NCBI GenBank assembly: GCA_002842255.1 | Contig: PHCM01000106.1 | Span: forward strand, 1 to 5,810 | From: Betaproteobacteria bacterium HGW-Betaproteobacteria-2 | Lineage (GTDB): Bacteria; Pseudomonadota; Gammaproteobacteria; Burkholderiales; Methylophilaceae | Direction of reading: 5' to 3' | DNA: 5,810 bases | Shown here: positions 1 to 5,810 of the stretch, one piece after another | Numbering within the stretch: position 1 is the first letter of the stretch | How the letters are laid out: each line of letters opens with the position of its first letter | Made by a program: the position numbers and the translations under genes | Notes under the pieces: generated by a model | Told to the model about the DNA's origin: nothing | What the model saw: only the letters and a program-made list of their open reading frames with translations | Database searches by the model: none

Positions 1-50
1 GCGTGGAAGAATATGACATCCCGGCGTTCCTGCGCAAACAGGCTGACTAG
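1..50 (+). CDS. ftsZ: FtsZ, C-terminal tail only (partial at left edge)
   Basis: The first bases read in frame from position 3 as VEEYDIPAFLRKQAD followed by TAG at 48-50. The segment DIPAFLRKQAD is the conserved C-terminal peptide of the tubulin-like division protein FtsZ and matches the proteobacterial consensus closely. In known FtsZ proteins this peptide docks FtsA, ZipA and regulators such as MinC and SlmA to the Z ring at the inner membrane. The GTPase body lies outside the window. Finding ftsZ just upstream of lpxC is the usual end of the dcw cluster, which supports both calls. Only 15 residues are visible, but the motif is distinctive. Confidence 0.93.
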   Translation, partial: VEEYDIPAFLRKQAD

Positions 51-139
51 AAAGTAAACACTGGGAGATAATTCTCAATATAGTCAATTGCTTAATTGTG
101 ATATCGGTGTGTCGCCGGCTAGGGAAACTGCGGCGGATG

Positions 140-148
140 TGCTAATAT
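140..148 (+). promoter_or_regulatory. possible extended -10 promoter for lpxC
   Basis: TGCTAATAT at 140-148 has the TGn extension followed by a -10-like hexamer (TAATAT, four of six matches to TATAAT). It would place a transcription start near 155, about 22 bases before the preferred lpxC start. No good -35 hexamer is seen 17 bases upstream, which an extended -10 promoter can tolerate. This rests on one short AT-rich word in a gap, so it is tentative. lpxC may instead be read through from ftsZ, since no terminator is visible between them. Confidence 0.28.
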
Positions 149-176
149 TTCAGTCAAATTGACGAGGTTGGAAGAC

Positions 177-1106
177 GTGGTAAAGCAACGTACATTAAAG
201 AAAGCAATCAGCGCCACAGGTGTCGGGCTGCATACGGGCGACAAGGTTACCCTGACCTTGAGTCCTGCCGCGCCTGATACCGGCATTGTTTTTCGGCGAA
301 CCGATCTGCCCGGAACTCCGGAAATCAAGGTCCGGCCTGACCTCGTCAACGACACACGCCTGTGCTCCGCCCTGGAGGACAACGGTGCGCGTGTTGCCAC
401 TGTGGAACATCTGCTCTCGGCCCTCGCCGGCCTGGGTATCGACAACATCCTGATCAGCATGGACGCGAGCGAAGTGCCGATCATGGATGGCAGTTCCGGT
501 CCTTTCGTCTACCTGCTGCAATCGGCAGGTATCGTCGAACAGCCGGCTGCCAAGAAGTTCATCCGCATCAAGAAGAAGGTCGAAGTGGTCGATGGCGACA
601 AGTGGGTGCGTTTCGAGCCCTATTTCGGCTTCAAGATCGATTTCACCATCGATTTCAACCATCCGGTGTTCGAGCATAGCGGCAAGCGCGTGACCATCGA
701 TTTCGCCGATAACTCCTATATCCGAGAGATCAGCCGCGCCCGTACTTTCGGCTTCATGCATGAGGTCGAGTATCTGCGTTCCAACGGTCTTGCACGAGGC
801 GGCAGTCTGGATAACGCCATTGTGCTGGACGAATACCGTGTGTTGAACGGCGATGGCCTGCGTTACGAGGACGAGTTCGCCAAGCACAAGGTGCTGGATG
901 CCATCGGCGACCTCTACGTGCTGGGTCATCCGTTGATCGGTGCGTTCAGCGCCTACAAGTCCGGCCATGCGCTCAATAACCAGTTGCTGCGGACTTTGCT
1001 GGCGGATGCCGAGGCCTGGGAGTTCACGACCTTCGAAAATATCGAAGAAGCGCCTGGCGCATTTCAGCTGCAGATCCCCGTCGCGCCGGTGCTGCAATAC
1101 GTATGA
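177..1106 (+). CDS. lpxC: LpxC, UDP-3-O-acyl-N-acetylglucosamine deacetylase
   Basis: LpxC is the zinc-dependent cytosolic deacetylase that makes the first committed step of lipid A synthesis. The 309-residue product matches the usual length of about 305. The N-terminus [21 protein letters not shown] is the family's opening. Zinc ligands are visible as H78 (in [11 protein letters not shown]), H237 and D241 (in [10 protein letters not shown]). E77 is the expected general base and H264 (KSGHALNN) the second catalytic histidine; all are offset by one from the E. coli numbering. Start choice: GTG at 177 has GAGG at 164-167, nine bases upstream, and gives the family N-terminus. A TTG at 159 would add six residues with no family support. 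The C-terminus ends [11 protein letters not shown], unlike the AVLA-type tail that FtsH recognises in E. coli, so turnover control may differ (inference). Identity is near certain; the start is slightly less so. Confidence 0.97.
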   Translation: MVKQRTLKKAISATGVGLHTGDKVTLTLSPAAPDTGIVFRRTDLPGTPEIKVRPDLVNDTRLCSALEDNGARVATVEHLLSALAGLGIDNILISMDASEVPIMDGSSGPFVYLLQSAGIVEQPAAKKFIRIKKKVEVVDGDKWVRFEPYFGFKIDFTIDFNHPVFEHSGKRVTIDFADNSYIREISRARTFGFMHEVEYLRSNGLARGGSLDNAIVLDEYRVLNGDGLRYEDEFAKHKVLDAIGDLYVLGHPLIGAFSAYKSGHALNNQLLRTLLADAEAWEFTTFENIEEAPGAFQLQIPVAPVLQYV

Positions 1107-1123
1107 TGAATTGAGCGCCTGCG

Positions 1124-1306
1124 ATGCTGGTCTTACGCTTGTTGCTGGCGCTCGCATTCATCGCCATTGTGGTTTCGCTGGGGATCTATTTTCTGTCTGG
1201 TGACAAGCGCTATCTGCGTTTTTCTTGGCAAGTCATCAAGTTCACTATCGTATTGCTGTTTGTTGCGGCCGTACTTTTCGCTGCGGGACGCATTATCCTT
1301 TTATAA
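1124..1306 (+). CDS. small two-helix membrane protein, function unknown
   Basis: A 60-residue product is encoded 17 bases after the lpxC stop and ends 69 bases before the slt start. I do not recognise a family. It is almost entirely hydrophobic. Residues 2-24 form one likely transmembrane helix, residues 25-37 a short polar loop with K28, R29 and R32, and residues 38-60 a second helix containing a single arginine near its end (R56). By the positive-inside rule the loop would be cytoplasmic, with both ends facing the periplasm. There is no cysteine or obvious catalytic motif. The ribosome binding site is weak. Same-strand tight packing between two envelope genes suggests co-transcription and possibly an envelope role, but this is context only. 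The long uninterrupted hydrophobic pattern argues for a real protein rather than a chance frame. Confidence 0.72.
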   Translation: MLVLRLLLALAFIAIVVSLGIYFLSGDKRYLRFSWQVIKFTIVLLFVAAVLFAAGRIILL

Positions 1307-1375
1307 GCTGTAGGCTGCGGTGTATTCTTGCACTATCGGCACTCTCTCCGACTTTTGGTGTCGACACGGATGCAA

Positions 1376-3325
1376 ATGAGTAAATCAATCAAATTCTCCT
1401 GGATGTTGCTGGCGCTGTTCCTGCTGCTCGGCAGCAAGGTGCATGCGCAGTCGGTCGGCGGTCTGCTGACTGCAGCACAGACTGCCTATAACAAGCAGGA
1501 TCTGCCTCGCCTGCAGGCCTATGCGCAGCAGATGAAAGCGCAGGGTGACATACTGGCGCCCTATGCCGATTACTGGATCATGCTGCTGCAACTTTCCACT
1601 GCCAGTAATCAGGACGTGCAAAACTTTTTCCAGCGCTATGAAGACTTTCCCTTTGCCGACCGCGTACGCGGTGAGTGGCTGAAAAAACTGGGCAAGAACA
1701 AGGAATGGCAGACTTATTTTGCCGAGTTGCCCAACTTCAAGCGTGATGATGCCGCCGTCAGTTGTTACACCATGCAAGGCCAGGCCAATATGGGCTTTGG
1801 CATCGATGCGGATCGCCTGCGCAATTTCTGGCTGGTTTCAACCGACCTGCCGAGCAACTGCACCTTGCTGTTCGACGAGATGTTCCAGTCCGGTAAACTG
1901 ACCGAAGAGGATGCCTGGGGTCGTTTCCGGCTGGCGATGCATGATGGAAAGATCAGTGTGGCCAAGGCGGTAAGCCGTTATATCAAGGCGATAGATGCCA
2001 ACAACATCGGTTTGATCGACCGCGTCTACAAGAACCCGCAGCAGGTGCTGCAGAAACAATCCATTTCCTACAAATCGCGTTTCGGCCGTGCGCTGAATAT
2101 CTACGCCATAGACCGCGTGGCGCGCACACAGCCGCCGCTGGCGCTGGATATCTGGAACGCCAATCGCGCTCAATTCAACGAACAGGAACAGGCTTACATG
2201 TGGGGCCGTTTGGCATTGCATGCCGCGTGCAAGCATGACCCGCAAGCTGCAAAATGGTGGCTGCTGGCCGAGGGCACCCAACTCGACAACGAGCAGATGA
2301 CCTGGCGTGTGCGTACCGCATTGCGCGTGAAGAACTGGCGGGAAGTACTGTACGGCATCGAGGCCATGCCGCTGGCCGAGCAACAGGTGGCGGCATGGCG
2401 TTACTGGAAGGCGCGCGCATTGAAAGAGATGAATCAGGTGCCACAGGCCAATGCCCTCTTTGTGCCGCTATCACTCGAGCACAATTATTATGGGCTGCTC
2501 GCGACCGAAGAATTGGGCGATGTCATGGCGACCCCGGGCATTGTCTACAAGGCCAGCAAGGAAGAGCTGAAGCTGATGGAGAGCCGGCCTGCCATTCAGC
2601 GCGCCCTGGCCCTGAATGACCAGGGTTTCCGCTGGGAGGCCCGAGCCGAATGGGCAGCGGCAACGCGTGATCTGGATGACAGGCAACTGATCGTCGCGGC
2701 AGAGGTGGCTTTCCGCAACGACTGGATCGATATCGCCATCAATACTTCTGAAAAGACCCGGCTGACGCATGATTTTGCCTTGCGCTATCCGACCCCGTAT
2801 CGCGATATGATGCAAGCTTATGTGAAGGAAAACGCGCTGGATGAGGCTTGGGTCTATGGCTTGATCCGGCAGGAAAGCCGCTTTATCGGGGTTGCCAGAT
2901 CCAGTGCCGGAGCATCCGGCCTGATGCAAGTGATGCCGGCCACCGCCAAATGGATCGCCAAGCGTCTGGGCATGACGGGCTATCAGCCCGGTATGATCAC
3001 CGAACTGGATACCAACATGAAGTTCGGCACGCATTACATGCGCTACACGCTGGATCGAATGGATGGGCAGGCGCTGATGGCGACCGCGGCTTATAATGCA
3101 GGACCAAGCAGGCCCAAGCGCTGGGCCGGACAGGAAGCGATGGAGGGTTCGATTTATGCGGATACCATCCCGTTCACCGAAACGCGGGATTACGTGAAAA
3201 AGGTTATGGCCAACGCTTATTATTATGCGCAGCAGATGGGTCATCGCAGCCTGCCGTTGACCCAGCGGCTGGGAACCGTACCCGGTAATACGGGTGCAGC
3301 AGAGACTGAGGGAGGCGCTGATTAA
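1376..3325 (+). CDS. slt: soluble lytic murein transglycosylase, Slt70 type
   Basis: Periplasmic enzyme that cleaves the MurNAc-GlcNAc bond of peptidoglycan and leaves 1,6-anhydroMurNAc ends. The 649-residue precursor is close to E. coli Slt (about 645). Residues 1-24 (MSKSIKFSWMLLALFLLLGSKVHA) are a signal peptide with a VHA/Q cleavage site. Residues from about 25 to 450 are helical and repeat-like, fitting the ring-shaped U and L domains. The lysozyme-like catalytic domain spans about 475-620, with catalytic E500 in IRQESRF, GLMQ at 515-518, AAYNAG at 571-576, and the ETRDYV motif at 602-607. ATG 1376 is chosen because GGA lies five bases upstream and the signal peptide is clean. ATG 1370 (two residues longer) is possible; TTG 1328 would put 16 unlikely residues in front. 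The last residues (GGAD) and the stop lie inside an inverted-repeat element, so the C-terminal tail appears altered by insertion. The catalytic domain is untouched. Confidence 0.95.
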   Translation: MSKSIKFSWMLLALFLLLGSKVHAQSVGGLLTAAQTAYNKQDLPRLQAYAQQMKAQGDILAPYADYWIMLLQLSTASNQDVQNFFQRYEDFPFADRVRGEWLKKLGKNKEWQTYFAELPNFKRDDAAVSCYTMQGQANMGFGIDADRLRNFWLVSTDLPSNCTLLFDEMFQSGKLTEEDAWGRFRLAMHDGKISVAKAVSRYIKAIDANNIGLIDRVYKNPQQVLQKQSISYKSRFGRALNIYAIDRVARTQPPLALDIWNANRAQFNEQEQAYMWGRLALHAACKHDPQAAKWWLLAEGTQLDNEQMTWRVRTALRVKNWREVLYGIEAMPLAEQQVAAWRYWKARALKEMNQVPQANALFVPLSLEHNYYGLLATEELGDVMATPGIVYKASKEELKLMESRPAIQRALALNDQGFRWEARAEWAAATRDLDDRQLIVAAEVAFRNDWIDIAINTSEKTRLTHDFALRYPTPYRDMMQAYVKENALDEAWVYGLIRQESRFIGVARSSAGASGLMQVMPATAKWIAKRLGMTGYQPGMITELDTNMKFGTHYMRYTLDRMDGQALMATAAYNAGPSRPKRWAGQEAMEGSIYADTIPFTETRDYVKKVMANAYYYAQQMGHRSLPLTQRLGTVPGNTGAAETEGGAD

Positions 3326-3328
3326 ATG
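3310..3328 (+). repeat. left terminal inverted repeat, overlapping the slt stop
   Basis: This is the left 19-base arm of the inverted-repeat element, identical to the reverse complement of 3436-3454. It is read in the slt frame as GGAD followed by TAA at 3323-3325, so it supplies the stop codon of slt. Confidence 0.9.
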
Positions 3329-3435
3329 AGCGAGAGGGATGAAGTGCAAGGCGCCCGGCACGTAGCAGCCGAGATAGTATGTGTTATACAGCGAGGTTGT
3401 GAGTACCGCGCAACGCAGCAATTTGCCCGCGTAGC

Positions 3436-3454
3436 CATTTAATCAGCGCCTCCC
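3436..3454 (-). repeat. right terminal inverted repeat
   Basis: This is the right 19-base arm, CATTTAATCAGCGCCTCCC, a perfect reverse complement of the left arm. It ends 34 bases before the start of the SDR gene and does not touch that gene's ribosome binding site. The sequence after it is A-rich rather than T-rich on the + strand, so the pair is not a standard intrinsic terminator. Confidence 0.9.
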
Positions 3455-3479
3455 GAGCAGACAGAATAAAAAACGACTG

Positions 3480-3483
3480 AGGA
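3480..3483 (+). promoter_or_regulatory. ribosome binding site of the SDR gene
   Basis: AGGA, within TGAGGA, lies five bases before the ATG at 3489. It fixes the start of the SDR gene and lies outside the inverted-repeat element, so translation initiation should survive the insertion. Confidence 0.75.
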
Positions 3484-3488
3484 TATCA

Positions 3489-4436
3489 ATGTTGATCAAT
3501 CAAGTATGTGTGTTAGGGGGTTCAGGGTTCGTCGGCAGTGCCATCGTGCACAAGCTGAGTGCGGCGGGTTATGCGGTCAAGGTGCTGAGCCGCCAGCGTG
3601 AGCGCGCCAAGCACCTGACCTTGTTGCCTAACGTGCAGGTGGCCGAATGCAATGTGCTGAGCGATGCAGAACTCAGCATGCACATGCAAAGTTGCGATGC
3701 CGTCATCAACCTGATCGGCATCCTGCACGAGAGTAAGCAAATCAGCTTCGATGCCATGCATCACCAATTGCCGGCGCGTGTCGCCGCCTTGTGCGAGAAG
3801 CTCGGCATCAAGCGCCTGTTGCACATGAGTGCCCTGCAGACCAGTGCCGAGGCGCCCAGCGCCTACCTGCGCTCCAAGGCGGCGGGTGAGGCCGCAGTGA
3901 TGGCGCATGCCGCCAACCTTCATGTCACCATCTTCCAGCCATCCATCGTCTTCGGCCGTGGCGATAGCTTCCTCAATCTGCTGGCGACCATCGTCAAAAT
4001 CATGCCGGTGGTGGCGCTGGCAAAAGCGGATGCCAAGTTCCAGCCGATCTGGGTGGAAGATGTGGCGGAAGCCTTCGTCAACAGCCTGGAGAATGTGGAA
4101 TCCTACGGCAAGACCTACCAGCTTGGCGGCCCCAGGGTCTATACCCTGCGTGAACTGGTCGAATTCGTCATCTTTGTCCTCGGCAAGAAGCGCAAGATCG
4201 TCGGCCTCAACGACACGCTTTCCTACTGGCAGGCTTATGCCATGGAAAAAATGCCAATCAAGCTGATGACGCGCGACAATGTGCATTCCATGGAAGTCGA
4301 CAGCGTCTGTCAGGGGCCTATGGCCGAAGAGCTTGGTATCAAGCCAATGGCCATCGAAGCCATCGTGCCGGAATATCTCGCCAACGACACGCCGCGCGCG
4401 GCCTACGAGCGCTTCCGCAGCATGGCCGGCCGTTAG
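3489..4436 (+). CDS. NDUFA9-like NAD(P)-binding protein (atypical SDR)
   Basis: The 315-residue product has a Rossmann nucleotide-binding fold. The dinucleotide motif is G10-G-S-G13-F-V-G16 right after the first strand (VCVLGGSGFVG). R35 follows the second strand, and a third segment reads DAVINLIGIL at 70-79. A YxxxK pair is present as Y126-LRS-K130, the position of the SDR catalytic pair. FQPIWVEDVAEAF (184-196) and the later LGGP resemble proteins annotated as complex I NDUFA9 subunit family. In mitochondria NDUFA9 is an accessory complex I subunit. The bacterial relatives have no settled role, and no nuo gene is seen here, so an oxidoreductase, epimerase or quinone-related function remains open. 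The gene ends 32 bases before cca and is likely co-transcribed with it. Family assignment is good; the substrate is unknown. Confidence 0.85.
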   Translation: MLINQVCVLGGSGFVGSAIVHKLSAAGYAVKVLSRQRERAKHLTLLPNVQVAECNVLSDAELSMHMQSCDAVINLIGILHESKQISFDAMHHQLPARVAALCEKLGIKRLLHMSALQTSAEAPSAYLRSKAAGEAAVMAHAANLHVTIFQPSIVFGRGDSFLNLLATIVKIMPVVALAKADAKFQPIWVEDVAEAFVNSLENVESYGKTYQLGGPRVYTLRELVEFVIFVLGKKRKIVGLNDTLSYWQAYAMEKMPIKLMTRDNVHSMEVDSVCQGPMAEELGIKPMAIEAIVPEYLANDTPRAAYERFRSMAGR

Positions 4437-4458
4437 CCGGTTGGCTTGAACGGGTGGC

Positions 4459-4462
4459 GAGG
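4459..4462 (+). promoter_or_regulatory. ribosome binding site of cca
   Basis: GAGG lies six bases before ATG 4469 and decides the cca start. An in-frame GTG at 4454 would sit upstream of this site and would add five residues absent from the family. Confidence 0.7.
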
Positions 4463-4468
4463 CCGAGC

Positions 4469-5680
4469 ATGGAGATCTATCAGGTAGGCGGGGCAGTGCG
4501 CGATGCCCTGCTCGGACTGCCGGTCAAGGACCGTGACTTCGTCGTGGTCGGCGCTACGCCGGAGCAGATGGTGGCACTGGGCTATCGCCCGGTTGGCAAG
4601 GATTTCCCGGTTTTTCTCCACCCTGAATCGCAGGAAGAGTATGCGCTCGCTCGCACTGAGCGCAAGACCGCCAAAGGCTACAAGGGCTTTCAGGTATTCG
4701 CCTCGCCCGATGTCACGCTGGAAGAAGACCTTGCGCGGCGTGACCTCACCATCAATGCCATCGCCCAAGCCGAAGACGGCACGCTGATCGACCCCTACCA
4801 CGGCCAGGCCGATATCCGGAACAGAATCCTGCGCCACGTCAGCGATGCCTTTATCGAAGACCCGGTGCGCATCCTGCGCGCTGCCAGATTCGCCGCCCGT
4901 TTCACTGAATTCACCATCGCGCCCGAAACCATGCAGCTCATGCAGCACATGGTCGAGGATGGCGAAGTCGATGCGCTGGTGCCGGAACGCGTCTGGCAGG
5001 AACTGGCCAAGGGCCTGATGGAAGCCAAACCCTCACGCATGTTTGAAGTGTTGCGCAAATGCGGCGCGCTGAAACGCATCATGCCGGAACTTGACCGCTT
5101 GTGGGGCGTGCCGCAACCGCCGCAACACCATCCGGAAATCGACACCGGCGTGCACGTCATGATGGTGGTCGATTATGCCGCCGCGCAGGGCTATTCGCTG
5201 CCCGTGCGCTTCGCCGCGCTGACGCACGATCTCGGCAAGGGCACCACGCCGCAAGACGTGTTGCCGCGCCACATCGGTCACGAAGAACGCAGCGTTCACC
5301 TGCTCAAGGACGTGTGCAAGCGCTTACGTGTGCCGAACGACTGCAAGGAACTCGCCCACGTCGTCGCCAAATTCCACGGCAAGGTCTACCGCGTCGAGGA
5401 GATGCGCTCCGCCACCAAAGTGCAGTTCCTGCAGGACACCGACGCCATTCGCCAGCCTCAAAGATACAAGGAATTCCTGCTCGCCTGCGAATGCGATTTT
5501 CGTGGTCGAACCGGTTACGAGGACAAACCGATTCCGCATACCGAAGTCTGGTTGAAGTTGCTGGATGCAGTGATGCAGGTCGATGCGGGGGCGGTGGCCC
5601 GGCAATATGAGGAACCGGAAAAGATCAGGGAGGCGGTGTTTCTGGCGCGGGTGGAGGCGGTCAGGAGGTTGGCTAGCTAA
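4469..5680 (+). CDS. cca: CCA-adding tRNA nucleotidyltransferase with HD domain
   Basis: This enzyme adds or repairs the 3' CCA end of tRNAs in the cytoplasm, using CTP and ATP without a nucleic acid template. The 403-residue product starts MEIYQVGGAVRDALLGLPVKDRDFVVVG, nearly the E. coli Cca opening. Catalytic metal-binding aspartates are D21 and D23. RRDLTINAIA at 90-99 is the sugar/metal-site motif, EDPVRILRAARF (130-141) and ERVWQEL (173-179) are the class II nucleotide-recognition motifs. The C-terminal part holds an HD domain with H229, H253 and D254 (LTHDLGKG), as in the E. coli multifunctional enzyme, whose HD domain gives phosphatase and phosphodiesterase activities. Length is close to E. 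coli (412). ATG 4469 is chosen for its GAGG site and the family N-terminus. The gene follows the SDR gene closely, and a tRNA gene lies 73 bases downstream. No frameshift or missing key residue is seen. Confidence 0.97.
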   Translation: MEIYQVGGAVRDALLGLPVKDRDFVVVGATPEQMVALGYRPVGKDFPVFLHPESQEEYALARTERKTAKGYKGFQVFASPDVTLEEDLARRDLTINAIAQAEDGTLIDPYHGQADIRNRILRHVSDAFIEDPVRILRAARFAARFTEFTIAPETMQLMQHMVEDGEVDALVPERVWQELAKGLMEAKPSRMFEVLRKCGALKRIMPELDRLWGVPQPPQHHPEIDTGVHVMMVVDYAAAQGYSLPVRFAALTHDLGKGTTPQDVLPRHIGHEERSVHLLKDVCKRLRVPNDCKELAHVVAKFHGKVYRVEEMRSATKVQFLQDTDAIRQPQRYKEFLLACECDFRGRTGYEDKPIPHTEVWLKLLDAVMQVDAGAVARQYEEPEKIREAVFLARVEAVRRLAS

Positions 5681-5709
5681 CTGTCTATGTGTTTCATGGT
5701 TAGTAGGAC

Positions 5710-5738
5710 TTTTAGTTAGAGCCGAATTGTGGTTCAAT
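5710..5738 (+). promoter_or_regulatory. possible tRNA promoter with G+C-rich discriminator
   Basis: A -10-like TTCAAT (5733-5738, four of six matches) is followed by ACGCGCCTCTCGC, a G+C-rich stretch of the kind found between the -10 box and start of stable RNA genes under stringent control. TTTTAG at 5710-5715 is a weak -35 candidate at 17-base spacing. The tRNA begins 15 bases after the -10. The position and discriminator make sense, but neither hexamer is strong, and read-through from cca is possible since no terminator is seen after it. Confidence 0.38.
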
Positions 5739-5753
5739 ACGCGCCTCTCGCAT

Positions 5754-5810
5754 GGGCGGTTAGCTCAGTGGTAGAGCACTGCCTTCACACGGCAGGGGTC
5801 ACTGGTTCGA
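5754..5810 (+). tRNA. tRNA-Val, anticodon CAC (3' end cut off by window edge)
   Basis: The cloverleaf can be traced by eye: acceptor 5' strand GGGCGGT (5754-5760), D stem GCTC/GAGC (5763-5766 with 5774-5777), and anticodon stem CTGCC/GGCAG (5779-5783 with 5791-5795) around the loop TTCACAC. The anticodon is CAC at 5786-5788, reading GUG valine codons. The variable loop GGGTC is followed by T-stem strand ACTGG and TTCGA of the T loop, where the window ends. About 57 of some 75 bases are present. The 3' acceptor strand, and whether CCA is encoded, cannot be seen. Confidence 0.95.

Larger units (their letters stand above)
3310..3454. mobile_element. MITE-like palindromic element with 19-base terminal inverted repeats
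   Basis: The 19 bases at 3310-3328 (GGGAGGCGCTGATTAAATG) are the exact reverse complement of 3436-3454. Between them are 107 bases with no plausible gene. The arms keep partial complementarity further in (around 3346-3357 against 3409-3418), and a small hairpin, GTAT-GTGTT-ATAC at 3377-3389, sits near the centre, so the whole unit could fold as one long imperfect stem. A short, gene-free unit with perfect terminal repeats fits a non-autonomous transposable element or a large palindromic intergenic repeat. GA flanks both ends (3308-3309 and 3455-3456) and could be a 2-base target duplication. An imperfectly placed AGCAGA pair (3298-3303, 3456-3461) is an alternative. I cannot name the family or show other copies from this window. 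Confidence 0.75.

Noticed and set aside
85..135. Small hairpins in the ftsZ-lpxC gap (CAATT/AATTG at 85-98; CGCCG/CGGCG at 113-135)
   Set aside because: Five-base stems without a T-run or a known leader pattern are expected by chance; I see no riboswitch or terminator.
195..1157. Long open frame of 320 codons on the minus strand opposite lpxC
   Set aside because: lpxC is certain on the + strand with all catalytic residues. The minus frame covers it almost exactly and shows no recognisable motif; it is a codon-bias shadow.
1358..1367. Perfect 10-base palindrome GTGTCGACAC just before the slt start, as a possible operator
   Set aside because: It is a single short palindrome with no second copy and no clear promoter around it; too weak to call a regulatory site.
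1328..1375. TTG at 1328 as the slt start
   Set aside because: It would place a polar, basic stretch ahead of a clean signal peptide. ATG 1376 has a better-placed ribosome binding site and gives the family length.
2471..3421. Open frame of 316 codons on the minus strand opposite the slt catalytic domain, reaching into the inverted-repeat element
   Set aside because: It overlaps the conserved Slt motifs in antisense and has no recognisable domain or upstream context; it is a shadow frame.
3310..3454. Rho-independent terminator formed by the inverted repeats
   Set aside because: The arms are 107 bases apart and are followed by an A-rich stretch on the + strand; there is no T-run on either strand.
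5670..5685. Imperfect palindrome around GGCTAGCTAAC at the cca stop as a terminator
   Set aside because: The stem is short, centred on CTAG with no loop, and lacks a following T-run.

Overview
The window looks like a chromosomal housekeeping segment from a Gram-negative betaproteobacterium. My best guess is a Nitrosomonadales/Gallionellaceae-type lineage; this placement comes from gene order and protein character, not from a search. All protein genes are on the + strand and closely packed. In order they are: the last codons of ftsZ, lpxC, a 60-residue membrane protein of unknown function, the lytic transglycosylase slt, an NDUFA9-like SDR protein, cca, and the first three quarters of a tRNA-Val gene that runs off the right edge.

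Left part (1-1306): the ftsZ tail closes the division and cell-wall (dcw) cluster. After a 126-base gap, lpxC follows, encoding the committing enzyme of lipid A synthesis. A GTG start is preferred, with a possible extended -10 promoter in front. A small two-helix membrane protein lies 17 bases behind lpxC.

Middle part (1307-3488): slt encodes a periplasmic murein transglycosylase of Slt70 type with a clear signal peptide and all catalytic motifs. At its 3' end is the most striking feature of the window. A roughly 145-base element (3310-3454) is bounded by perfect 19-base inverted repeats, carries no gene, and looks like a MITE or large palindromic repeat. Its left arm encodes the last four residues and the stop codon of slt. 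Removing the element with one copy of a 2-base flank leaves a frame that ends in another stop 19 bases before the next gene, so it probably inserted into the tail of slt or the slt/SDR junction.

Right part (3489-5810): the SDR protein and cca are tightly spaced, each with a good ribosome binding site. cca encodes the CCA-adding enzyme with its HD domain. After 73 non-coding bases comes tRNA-Val(CAC), preceded by a plausible stable-RNA-type promoter with a G+C-rich discriminator.

Functionally the window joins envelope building (division, lipid A, murein turnover) with tRNA maturation. I see no defence system, CRISPR array or phage genes. The novelty lies in the inverted-repeat element and its effect on slt, and secondarily in the unexplained small membrane protein.
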